Positions 36,542 to 44,065 of a DNA stretch of 64,000 bases are shown here, one piece after another (position 1 is the stretch's first letter; each line of letters opens with the position of its first letter). A program made the translations under genes and the position numbers. The DNA is from Thermophagus sp052400625. Lineage in GTDB: Bacteria; Bacteroidota; Bacteroidia; Bacteroidales; Marinilabiliaceae. Below the pieces are notes generated by a model. The model worked only from the letters and a program-made list of their open reading frames with translations, made no database searches and was not told where the DNA came from. Location of the stretch: the NCBI GenBank assembly GCA_052400625.1, contig JBQTGH010000008.1; one strand, 5' to 3'.

Positions 36542-36702
36542 GGAATGACAAAGTTTACTTTATGCAAAGTGAATAGCATTTAAAAATAGAACAGAATGTT
36601 GCTAAAGAGTAGTATTCTTTAAAGGTAAAAGGTAATTTATAACATTTAACAATTCTTAAACGCTCAAAAAACCGTTAACATGCGTTCAAAAAAATTTAGG
36701 CT

Positions 36703-36734
36703 TTTGGAGGTTCACAGACAAAATATTACATTTG
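36703..36734 (+). promoter_or_regulatory. Promoter for the lectin gene
   Basis: TTTG (36703-36706), 20 bp, TACATTTG (36727-36734) fits the Bacteroidota consensus. It implies a leader of about 290 nt before the ATG at 37029. Confidence 0.65.
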
Positions 36735-36777
36735 CGTTTTTTCCTTATTTCTTGCAACGGGTGATAGTGAAACCGGC

Positions 36778-36901
36778 CTAAAATCCCAAACTTTGCTTAA
36801 TGCAGAACCGTTTTAGAGCATAAGAAAGTTATTCCCTAACTAAAATCCCAAACTTTGCTTACTACAGAACCGTTATAGAGCATAAGAAAGTTATTCCCTA
36901 A
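36778..36901 (+). repeat. Tandem duplication of a 62-bp unit in the lectin leader
   Basis: CTAAAATCCCAAACTTTGCT starts each unit at 36778 and 36840 and the units end GTTATTCCCTAA. Only four positions differ. Both lie inside the predicted 5' untranslated leader. Confidence 0.9.
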
Positions 36902-37028
36902 TGAGGAAATGAAGTATAAAATCAGGAGAAAATCTAATAAACCTGTGTAAATAAAAGCTTAGACGAGTTTCTAAAATAGTTAAAAGCAGGAAATTTTTAA
37001 TATTTTATTAACATTTAATTAAGTAATT

Positions 37029-38123
37029 ATGAAACAACTTTTTTCAAAAGTTATTACAGTAATGATTATCCTTCTGGGAATAACTATAACAGCAGATGCA
37101 CAACCATCAATATCTGCTGAACTGCCAACCGGGAAAAAAATATTGATACAATCAGCTGTTCAATATGGCAGAAGTAACAAAGGATTTTGGGAAAAGCCAG
37201 GCGGTGGTTCAATGGCAGCAAAAGGTGATAATATTCGAGTTTGGAGTTTAGACAATGCTCTAACAAAAAGATTTACTCTTGTAAAATCTAACGAACGCGG
37301 TTGGTACGAAATTTATATCGCTGATATACCATCTTCCAGAATAGATGTTGCCAATAACAAAAATATAGGTATATGGGAAAAAAACGGTGGAAACAACCAG
37401 AAGTTTCTGTTTAAACATCTCGGCAACGGACGTTATAAAATTTATACAAAAAATGGCAAAATTGTAAACCTTGAAAATGAGGGTGCAAATAATGGAACAA
37501 ATGTACAAGTTTGGCGTGACCATGATGGCTTGCATAACGAATGGTACATATTAGATGCTGCAACAAAAAAAGCAATACTACCAACAAATAAAGTACTTAC
37601 TGAAGAAGTAAGTCTTAAAGGAGAAAAAGTTCCCGAAGGAATATATTACATACAATCGGCAATGAGTTACGGACGCAGTAATAAAGGATATTTGGAATTT
37701 CCTGGAAAACACCCAGATTGGTACAGAAAAGGCAATTTGATGGATATTTGGACCAAAGACTCAAACCCTAATAAAAGGTTTCACTTTGAGAAAAGTCGTA
37801 ATAGTGCCTATTACACAATAACATCGGGAGACTATAGTTACAGAGGACTTGCATTAGACTGTAAAGACGGAAAAACAAGTAAAGGGACTCGTATACAGGG
37901 TTGGGAAAAACAGGCAAATAATTCGGCACAACAGTTTTATTTAAAACATCTCGGTAACGGCAGATTTAAAATCTACCACAAAAGCGGAAAAGTTATTTGC
38001 TTAAAAGAAAACAAAAACGATAATAACGGCAATGATATACACTTATGGGATGATCATAGTGCAATATCTACTGAATGGTATCTGATTAATTCAAGAACAG
38101 GTAGACCTTTTATACCACAATAG
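37029..38123 (+). CDS. Secreted protein with two ricin-type beta-trefoil lectin domains
   Basis: 364 aa with a signal peptide (MKQLFSKVITVMIILLGITITADA). Two homologous domains of about 160 residues follow (about 30-185 and 205-360). Each starts with a (I)QSA-x-x-YGRSNKG motif and carries FxxKHLGNGR(Y/F)KIY and NEWYIL or TEWYLI near the end, with Q-x-F/Q-x-W-like positions of the ricin B fold. It has no catalytic domain or sorting tail, so it should be a periplasmic or released carbohydrate-binding protein. It has its own promoter with a long leader and a terminator, i.e. it is a monocistronic accessory gene. Confidence 0.75.
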   Translation: MKQLFSKVITVMIILLGITITADAQPSISAELPTGKKILIQSAVQYGRSNKGFWEKPGGGSMAAKGDNIRVWSLDNALTKRFTLVKSNERGWYEIYIADIPSSRIDVANNKNIGIWEKNGGNNQKFLFKHLGNGRYKIYTKNGKIVNLENEGANNGTNVQVWRDHDGLHNEWYILDAATKKAILPTNKVLTEEVSLKGEKVPEGIYYIQSAMSYGRSNKGYLEFPGKHPDWYRKGNLMDIWTKDSNPNKRFHFEKSRNSAYYTITSGDYSYRGLALDCKDGKTSKGTRIQGWEKQANNSAQQFYLKHLGNGRFKIYHKSGKVICLKENKNDNNGNDIHLWDDHSAISTEWYLINSRTGRPFIPQ

Positions 38124-38186
38124 AAGATAAAAATATAACTAAACAAATAATTATCTTATAAAAGATAATTATTATCATTTTACATT

Positions 38187-38240
38187 AACCATAGATTTGC
38201 AAACTTAAATATTTTATATTTGCGAGTCTATGGTTTTTTT
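38187..38240 (+). terminator. Intrinsic terminator of the lectin gene
   Basis: AACCATAGA-TTTGCAAA pairs with TTTGCGAG-TCTATGGTT and is followed by seven T. A smaller A+T hairpin (TAATTATCTT/AAGATAATTA) lies just before, at about 38147-38171. Confidence 0.8.
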
Positions 38241-38363
38241 TATAACAAACATTTAAAGTTAAATACAGGAACAGACTGTTATTATCAACAATAACAATCG
38301 TTATATTATAAGGTGAAGGAAATTTTAAAAACACGACTGAAATAAATCGAAATTTACTAATTC

Positions 38364-38760
38364 CATCGTCGTTGTGGATTTCCTAATCCACAACGCACTA
38401 TTCACAGGATTTGTAATCCCGTTTTAATTACGGTTTTTCCCACTTAGCCATGGTCGTTGTGGATTTCCGAATCCACAACGTCTTAATCCAGGGATTTGCA
38501 ATCCCGGAAATGAATTATAATTCACCGGCTTTTATACCTGATATATCAATCTCTTTACCTTTGGATTTGCTTTTGTGGATTGTAAATCCACTTCTTTAGT
38601 TCTGCGTGGATTACAAATCCACGCAGACGTGTCGTTGTGGATTTCCGAATCCATCGTCGTTGTGGGTTTCCGAATCCACAACGCTCAATTTCCGTGATTT
38701 GCGATCCCGTTTAAAATACGTTTTTCCCACTTAGCCAAAAATTATGATTCATTGGCTTTT
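38364..38760 (+). repeat. Cassette A, two to three units
   Basis: Left palindromes near 38365, 38452, 38630 and 38657; GGGATTTGCAATCCCGG, and TGCGTGGATTACAAATCCACGCAGACGTG ending at 38636. Here one unit's right end GACGTG joins directly to the next unit's TCGTTGTGG, showing head-to-tail fusion. Confidence 0.9.
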
Positions 38761-38833
38761 ATGCCTGATAAATCAATATCTTTACCCCACAACCCATTAA
38801 TTTTAAGTATTTTTGAATCCAATTTTCAGAAAA

Positions 38834-39766
38834 ATGGATAAAAAAAAGGATATCCCCTTCCACAAATATTCCGAAACACCCAATCATATAAGTAATCTAA
38901 AAGGATATATACCAGATGGCATCACGGCCGACTTTCCGTTTGTGATGACCTCATTTGGCAACAAGACACAGGCTGCCAATACCATTCACGCGCATCGGCA
39001 CGACTACTATGAGATTTTGTTCATTGAAGAGGGCGCCGGACAACATATCATCGACTACGAACCCTACGAATTAAAACCGCCTTCCTTCTTCTTCATCTCC
39101 AAAGGGCAGATACATTTTTGGCAACTGACAAAACCCCTGAAAGGGAAAGCCATGCTTTTTCCGCGCGAGTTCTTGATTTCGCCTGCCACCAATGCCCGTA
39201 CCGAAAGCGATATCCTCAACTTCAACAGTCTGAATCAGGCACCACAACTCTGTATCGATAAGCACGATTTACCGTCGCTCGATGAATTACTTAAGGCAAT
39301 CGATGAAGAATTTAACAGGGGTACCGACCGCTCGCTGAGCGTCATAAGGGCTTACATTCACATCTTATTGGTTAAGCTGATGCGTATCTATAACGAAGAA
39401 CATGTTGAAAACATTCTGGACCCGACCAATACCATGGTTCGGAAATTCAGACAGTTGGTATCCGATAATTTTTTGAAGATACGTTCCGTTCAGCAATATG
39501 CTCAAATGATGGGGATTAGTACCACCCATTTACGGGACACCGTAAAAGCGATTACGGGATACAGCCCGGGACAGATTATCCGGCAGGAATTGGTTTTCGA
39601 GGCCAAGCGAAAATTAGCCAATACCGCTCTTACCATTGCCGAAATAGCCTACTCGCTTAACTTTGAGGAACCCTCTTATTTCAGCCGTTTTTTCACCCGC
39701 GAAACAGGGGTTAGTCCAATCCAATTCCGCGAAGAAACCAGAAAAAAATATCAACTACCAACTTAG
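38834..39766 (+). CDS. AraC-family transcriptional regulator
   Basis: 310 aa from ATG 38834; an upstream TTG at 38813 is less likely. N-terminal cupin-like sensor domain with HAHRHDYYEILFIEEGAGQHIIDYEPYELKPPSFFFISKGQIH, then a C-terminal pair of helix-turn-helix motifs (about 205-305: VQQYAQMMGISTTHLRDTVKAITGYSPGQIIRQELVFEAKRKL, TIAEIAYSLNFEEPSYFSRFFTRETGVSPIQFRE). The closest candidate target is the DUF3861 gene 183 bp downstream and possibly the redox genes beyond. The inducer is unknown. Confidence 0.9.
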   Translation: MDKKKDIPFHKYSETPNHISNLKGYIPDGITADFPFVMTSFGNKTQAANTIHAHRHDYYEILFIEEGAGQHIIDYEPYELKPPSFFFISKGQIHFWQLTKPLKGKAMLFPREFLISPATNARTESDILNFNSLNQAPQLCIDKHDLPSLDELLKAIDEEFNRGTDRSLSVIRAYIHILLVKLMRIYNEEHVENILDPTNTMVRKFRQLVSDNFLKIRSVQQYAQMMGISTTHLRDTVKAITGYSPGQIIRQELVFEAKRKLANTALTIAEIAYSLNFEEPSYFSRFFTRETGVSPIQFREETRKKYQLPT

Positions 39767-39949
39767 CTTATCCATCTATTCCTTCCACCATTCCAGCCTT
39801 CCGTTGAAAAGTATCATCATTCCCGCTTTTAGTGTATTATCTGGCACCGCTGCAGGTCCTACTTTTGTATTGTTCATTATTTATTAATCGGTCAGTCGTC
39901 AGGCTGACATTAAATTCAGAAAATCATGTTTAACAAAAAAGGTAAGACC

Positions 39950-40228
39950 ATGAAGTATAAAGTAACCGTTGAAGAAGTATCAGGTGAAGATAGTTTGGTA
40001 TTCGAAATTAATAACCACGAAAACGTGTTGGAAATTGCCCAAAGGCTTAAAAAACTGCCCGACCTAAATGAAGATGATGCCGCTGCTCTGGGCGTGGGAC
40101 TAAAACTTTTTTCGGGCGTGATGATGAATAACAAAAACATGCCGCTGTTCAAAGATTTTTTGCCTCATTTCAAGGATTTCATGAAAAACCTTAAGGGAAG
40201 TATAAAAAACAGAGGTGAGATTGTGTAA
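39950..40228 (+). CDS. DUF3861 family protein
   Basis: 92 aa from ATG 39950 (an in-frame ATG at 39926 would add eight basic residues). The sequence KYKVTVEEVSGEDSLVFEINNHENVLEIAQRLKK..LNEDDAAALGVGLKLFSGVMMNNKNMPLFKDFLPHFKDFMKNLK matches the small DUF3861 family, which often neighbours AraC-type regulators and antioxidant genes. Its molecular role is unknown. It follows the AraC gene in the same orientation. Confidence 0.75.
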   Translation: MKYKVTVEEVSGEDSLVFEINNHENVLEIAQRLKKLPDLNEDDAAALGVGLKLFSGVMMNNKNMPLFKDFLPHFKDFMKNLKGSIKNRGEIV

Positions 40229-40251
40229 TCGGCAGTATATAAAAATAAACG

Positions 40252-40303
40252 AAACGAGCATGCCTTAAATCAGATCATCTTAACGGTCATGCTCGTTTTT
40301 ATT
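40252..40303 (+). terminator. Terminator built from element B arm
   Basis: AAACGAGCATG (40252-40262) pairs perfectly with CATGCTCGTTT (40288-40298), followed by T-rich sequence. Unlike other element B copies its arms are fully complementary, so it works as a hairpin terminator for the DUF3861 gene. Confidence 0.75.
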
Positions 40304-40307
40304 TTTT

Positions 40308-40565
40308 CCATCGTCGTTGTGGATTTCCGAATCCACAACGCTCTATTTCCGTGATATGCAACCCCGTTAAATTACGTATTTTCCACTTAGCCAAAAATTA
40401 TAATTCATTGGCTTTTATGCCTGATATATCAATATCTTTACCTTTGGATTTGCTTTTGTGGATTGTAAATATCGTCGTTGTGGATTTGTAATCCACAACG
40501 TCTTAATCCAGGGATTTGCAATCCACAACGCTTTAATACCGGGATTTGTAATCCACGCAGACGTG
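40308..40565 (+). repeat. Cassette A, two partial units left of the transposase
   Basis: GTCGTTGTGGATTTCCGAAT at 40314 and again near 40471, with GGGATTTGCAATCC and the right end ATCCACGCAGACGTG ending at 40565, 16 bp from the transposase stop codon. Confidence 0.88.
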
Positions 40566-40580
40566 ACAATGAAAATATAG

Positions 40581-41123
40581 CTAAAACAATAATTCCACTT
40601 GCAACAAGCCGGGCTCACCCGCATAATTTTTTGCAGAGCTATATTTATATTCATGAGGCTCGTCAACTATTTCTGCGACTACAGGATTCATATGGATGTA
40701 ATTTAATTTCTGCTTCAAAAAATCCTCAAGAAATATCTCTTGTTCAGCATTTCCCCTCTGCCAAACGGTGAAATTTTTTATTTTTTTATTATACCGCCCG
40801 GCTTTGTAAAAAATATCCAGCATCCACTCTCTCCGACTTTCTGCTTGCGTTTTAATGGCCTCAACTATTTTTTTGCTGGTAAATTTTTTAAAATCCCTGA
40901 TAATATCAGAATGTCTTACACCTTCTTTTGCGCCTGAAATCAAATGAAGATGGTTACTCATCAAAACCCAGGCATACAGTATTAACCCTTTATTTTCCTG
41001 ACAATATTTCAAGGCATCAACTATGATATGCTTATGACAAGGTCGAGTGAATACATCTACCCAGTTTACAACAGTCATGGTAGAAAAATATATCTCACGG
41101 GTTATTCTGCGAGCTATATCCAT
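40581..41123 (-). CDS. RAYT-type Y1 (HUH) transposase, REP-associated
   Basis: 180 aa. It has the HUH motif SNHLHLI (His58, His60) and the C-terminal catalytic-tyrosine motif LNYIHMNPVVAEIV (Tyr142), followed by PHEYKYSSAKNYAG, the pattern of the Y1_Tnp / REP-associated tyrosine transposase group. It would nick single-stranded DNA at a hairpin foot and form a 5'-phosphotyrosine. It is intact, has no IS200-type partner (no TnpB), and is flanked on both sides by cassette A, whose palindromes are the obvious substrates. Element B lies in its 5' leader (41153-41241). RAYTs in other phyla mobilise REP palindromes; here it is inferred. Confidence 0.88.
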   Translation of the reverse strand: MDIARRITREIYFSTMTVVNWVDVFTRPCHKHIIVDALKYCQENKGLILYAWVLMSNHLHLISGAKEGVRHSDIIRDFKKFTSKKIVEAIKTQAESRREWMLDIFYKAGRYNKKIKNFTVWQRGNAEQEIFLEDFLKQKLNYIHMNPVVAEIVDEPHEYKYSSAKNYAGEPGLLQVELLF

Positions 41124-41152
41124 ACCTCATTCTTTTCTTCAGTATAAAATTA

Positions 41153-41241
41153 GGTTAAATCATTGGTCTGATGGAACTCGCATGGCTTAATCAAATTTAT
41201 ACATGTTTTTTTGTGGCAAAAGTTGCCATGCTCGTTTCAAT
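41153..41241 (-). repeat. Element B in the leader of the transposase
   Basis: On the minus strand: GAAACGAGCATGGCAACTTT-TGCCAC ... AAGCCATGCGAGTTCCATCA ... ATGATTTAACC. Outer arms GCATGGC/GCCATGC differ from other copies (GCATGACC/GGTCTTGC) by paired changes. It ends about 30 nt before the start codon. Confidence 0.75.
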
Positions 41242-41276
41242 CTGTTTCCTCTTGATTACAAATCTATAATTTTTAT

Positions 41277-42032
41277 CTTTAGTTCTGCGTGGATTACAAA
41301 GCCACGCAGACGTGTCGTTGTGGATTTCCGAATCCACAACGTTTTTATCCCGGGATTTGTAATCCCGCACTAGAACAATTTTCCTTCACTCTCTGAAATT
41401 AGGACTTACTGATTATCTTTCAATTTTTTCCATCAACCTCTTTACCTTTGGATTTATTTTTTGGGGATTGCAAACCTCGTCGTTGTGGATTTGCAATCCA
41501 CAACGTCTTAATCCCAGGGATTTGCAATCCCGGGCTAGAACAATTTTCATTCATTTTCTGAAATTAGGACTTACTGACTATCTTTCAATTTTTTCCATCA
41601 ACTCTATACCTTTGGATTAATTTTTTAGGGATTGCAAATCCAATGTTTATTCCGGCGTGGATTACAATTCCACGCCTACAAGGTTAATTTACGTTTTCTC
41701 ATCGTCGTTGTGGATTTGTAATCCACAACGTCTTAATCCAGGGATTTGCAATCCCGCACTAGAACAATTTTCCTTCACTTTCTGAAATTAGAACTTACTG
41801 ACTATCTTTCAATTTATTTCCATCAACTCTTTACCTTTGGATTAATTTTTGGGGGATTGCAAATCCAATGTTTATTCCGGCGTGGATTACAAATCCACGC
41901 CTACAAGGTTAATTTACGTTTTCTCATCGTCGTTGTGGATTTGCAATCCACAACGTCTTAATCCAGGGATTTACAATCCCGCACTAGAACAATTTTCCTT
42001 CATTTTCTGAAATTAGGACCCACGCAGACGTG
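41277..42032 (+). repeat. Cassette A array right of the transposase, about four units
   Basis: It starts with a right end (TGCGTGGATTACAAAGCC-ACGCAGACGTG) fused to TCGTTGTGG at 41314. Further left palindromes lie near 41477, 41703 and 41926, with the CGGCGTGG...CCACGCC variant at about 41655 and 41880. It closes with CCACGCAGACGTG at 42032. Confidence 0.9.
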
Positions 42033-42206
42033 ATTGTAAATCACGCATACTTCACAAACCACCCCATCATCGAACCACGCCCCAAAAGTTAACACCTATT
42101 AATTTTCCTTAATCTATTGTTAAAATAGATTTTCACTGTCAGGAAAAAGAAAATGCACCGACCAATGTAGTAAATCAAAACAAGTCTCACTTAAAAATAA
42201 ACAGTT
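42033..42206. other. Intergenic before the DsrE-like gene
   Basis: About 175 bp; ATTAATTTTCCTTAATCTATTG-rich sequence without clear promoter boxes or hairpins. Confidence 0.3.
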
Positions 42207-42563
42207 ATGACAAAGATTGCCATTTTAGTGTTTTCTGACACCAACAATGCAGAAGCATTAGGAAAAGTTGCCAATGCCTTTACCCTGGCCAGTGAAGCCG
42301 ATGAAGCGGGCGACCAACTTAAAATCATTTTCGAAGGCGCCGGAACCAAATGGATTGGTGAACTGGAAAAAGAAGACCATAAAGTGCATGCGATGTACAA
42401 GGCCCTAAAGGATAAAATAACAGGCGCTTGTTCGTTTTGTGCCAAGGCTTACGGTGTAAAAAGCCAGGTGGAAAAGGCCGGTATTCCCTTATTAAGTGAA
42501 TACAAGGACCATCCCAGCATTCGCACCCTCATCGCCGAAGGATTCCACATAGTAAATTTCTAA
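42207..42563 (+). CDS. DsrE/YchN-like family protein
   Basis: 118 aa. It has the DsrE-like fold pattern: KIAILVFSDTNNAEALGKVANAFTLASEADEAGDQLKIIFEGAGTKWI and GACSFCAKAYGV with C-x-x-C at about residues 74-77, where family members have a persulfide-carrying cysteine. It is likely cytoplasmic, in sulfur relay or thiol redox. It sits in a run with a secreted WCPTC thioredoxin-like protein and a peroxiredoxin-like protein. Confidence 0.75.
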   Translation: MTKIAILVFSDTNNAEALGKVANAFTLASEADEAGDQLKIIFEGAGTKWIGELEKEDHKVHAMYKALKDKITGACSFCAKAYGVKSQVEKAGIPLLSEYKDHPSIRTLIAEGFHIVNF

Positions 42564-42580
42564 ACATTAATATTTTAAGC

Positions 42581-42743
42581 GAATGGGACGAACATGAACA
42601 ACCACTTTAGTGCCCAGGCAGAAAGGAATTTAACTTAATTAAATTTCATCATTGCAGCATGACAAAGTAGGGTTATTGCAAAAAAGATTCACGAAAATCT
42701 ATTCATACCCGTTCCATTCAACCAATAATTAAATTTTACAATT
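42581..42743 (+). repeat. Expanded element B ending at a start codon
   Basis: GAATGGGACGAACATGAACA at the left and CCCGTTCCATTCAACCAATAATTAAATTTT at the right, just before ATG 42744. The interior is about 60 bp longer than usual (CAGCATGACAAAGTAGGGTT...). Confidence 0.55.
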
Positions 42744-43148
42744 ATGAAAGCAAAATCAATTTTAGTAACTCTAACACTGTTCCTTTTGGTATCCCTGTCG
42801 GCCATATCACAATCGGATGTAAAGGTTATAGCGGTGGTGAATCATGCCGAATGGTGCCCTACCTGTCAACACCATGGCGAACGAGCACAGGAAGCCTTTA
42901 AAGAAGGTAATACCGATGGTGCCATACAATTTGTGGTCAATAATCTGACCAATGACGACACCAGGGCGCAATCGGCACAGGCCTTAAAAGATGTAGGCCT
43001 CGATAAGGCTATGACCAAACATAAAGGTACCGGAGTGGTCTATCTGTTTGATGCAAAAAACAAAACATTTATTGACAAAGTCAGTGTGGCCAAAAGTAAC
43101 GAAGAAATAAAACAGGCTCTGGCCACTGCCAAAAACAAGGCAAAATAA
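42744..43148 (+). CDS. Exported thioredoxin-like protein with WCPTC motif
   Basis: 134 aa with a signal peptide (MKAKSILVTLTLFLLVSLSAISQ). The motif AEWCPTCQHHGERAQEAF is a C-x-x-C thioredoxin-like active site, and the rest (AIQFVVNNLTNDDTRAQSAQALKDVGLDKAMTKHKGTGVVYLFDAKNKTFIDKV) fits a shortened thioredoxin fold without an obvious cis-proline. It is presumably periplasmic. The DsrE-like gene precedes it and a terminator follows. Confidence 0.7.
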   Translation: MKAKSILVTLTLFLLVSLSAISQSDVKVIAVVNHAEWCPTCQHHGERAQEAFKEGNTDGAIQFVVNNLTNDDTRAQSAQALKDVGLDKAMTKHKGTGVVYLFDAKNKTFIDKVSVAKSNEEIKQALATAKNKAK

Positions 43149-43167
43149 GTTATGCTTTCAAGCAGAA

Positions 43168-43205
43168 GAGGCTGTCCCGAAATGTTTTGGACAGCTCCTT
43201 TTTTT
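43168..43205 (+). terminator. Intrinsic terminator
   Basis: GAGGCTGTCC (43168-43177) pairs with GGACAGCTCC (43189-43198), followed by seven T. The same GGCTGTCC stem recurs at 47640 and, in a G-rich form, at 57620. Confidence 0.8.
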
Positions 43206-43206
43206 A

Positions 43207-43375
43207 AACCCGAATAATGCATTAGAACTTCGTCGTGAGAATTAAAAGTGCAATCAATCAAGAACTTGTTGAAATGAGGCATAGCAACGCTATGGTGAAT
43301 TGAAACAAGTTAGCTTGCGACTTGATTGGCAGCAATTTTAATTCGTAATAGATTTTCTAATGCATTTTTCGGGTT
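43207..43375. mobile_element. 169-bp foldback (MITE-like) element
   Basis: Starts AACCCGAATAATGCATTAGA and ends TCTAATGCATTTTTCGGGTT. Terminal inverted repeats extend about 55 bp, and the centre is again palindromic (ACTTGTT...CATAGC-AAC-GCTATG...AACAAGT), so the entire unit folds into one hairpin. It encodes nothing. The right half of a second copy lies at 50839-50938. Confidence 0.85.
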
Positions 43376-43439
43376 AAAAGTTTTGCCTGCACTTACCCAT
43401 TTGTTTTGAACACTGAATAGTTGGAAAAAATAACATACG

Positions 43440-44006
43440 ATGAAACTACAAACAGGAAACAGAGCCATCGACTTTGTGGCCAAAGACATTAATGGTAATG
43501 AAATACGATTATCGGATTACCGGGGCCGAAAAATAATTCTTAGTTTTTTCAGGAATGTCAGCTGCCCCTTTTGCAACCGAAGAGTGCACCAATTGATGTG
43601 GCATAATAATCGGTTTAAGAATGCCGGGGTACAACTCATCTTTTTATTTGAGAGTTCCAATGAGAAGCTACTGTCCAGCTCTTTTCACCGCGGCATCAGT
43701 CCCTGGCCATTAATTGGCGACCCGGAAAAGAAAATTTACAAGCAATACGGTGTGGAACAATCCACCCTCAAACTGATGAAGACCATGTTGGTTGCCAATT
43801 TAAGTCAGGCCAAAAAGGAGACGAAAGAGCTCAATCTTCCTAAAGATAAAGACGCCAGCATGAATCTTGTGCCGGCCGATTTCCTTATTGACGAGGACTT
43901 TAATATTGTAACTGCGCATTACGGAAATCATTTGGATGACCACATCGATATGGACGAATTAAAGTCCTTTGCCGGCATTGAAAGTCGGTTCAGAAAATCC
44001 GGTTAA
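43440..44006 (+). CDS. Peroxiredoxin-like (AhpC/TSA) protein
   Basis: 188 aa. Thioredoxin-fold peroxidase pattern: LQTGNRAIDFVAKDINGNEIRLSDYRGRKIILSFFRNVSCPFCNRRVHQL. The active site is SCPFC, a C-x-x-C rather than the T-x-x-C of classic peroxiredoxins, so it belongs to the 'peroxiredoxin-like' subgroup. It has no signal peptide. It would reduce peroxides or act as a thiol reductase in the cytoplasm. The neighbouring DsrE-like and WCPTC genes suggest a shared redox role. Confidence 0.82.
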   Translation: MKLQTGNRAIDFVAKDINGNEIRLSDYRGRKIILSFFRNVSCPFCNRRVHQLMWHNNRFKNAGVQLIFLFESSNEKLLSSSFHRGISPWPLIGDPEKKIYKQYGVEQSTLKLMKTMLVANLSQAKKETKELNLPKDKDASMNLVPADFLIDEDFNIVTAHYGNHLDDHIDMDELKSFAGIESRFRKSG

Positions 44007-44028
44007 ATCAGTCTATTTCCATAACACG

Positions 44029-44055
44029 AAGGGGCCTAAAGCCCCTTTCTTTTTA
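44029..44055 (+). terminator. Intrinsic terminator of the peroxiredoxin-like gene
   Basis: AAGGGGC-CTAAA-GCCCCTT followed by TCTTTTT, 23 bp after the stop codon. Confidence 0.85.
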
Positions 44056-44065
44056 CCCTGGTGGT

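Noticed and set aside
35627..36583. Four near-identical open frames of 66-80 codons starting MQSRT
   Set aside because: They are readings through the 252-bp tandem cassette; the period is a multiple of three, which keeps the frame open. Cassette copies elsewhere shift or break the frame.
36778..36901. Possible CRISPR remnant (unit contains GTTTTAGAGC)
   Set aside because: Only two units, repeated over their full 62 bp with no variable spacer, and no cas genes nearby. It is a plain tandem duplication.
40478..40771. 97-codon plus-strand frame beginning MWICNPQR
   Set aside because: Its first third is cassette sequence and the rest is antisense to the transposase gene.
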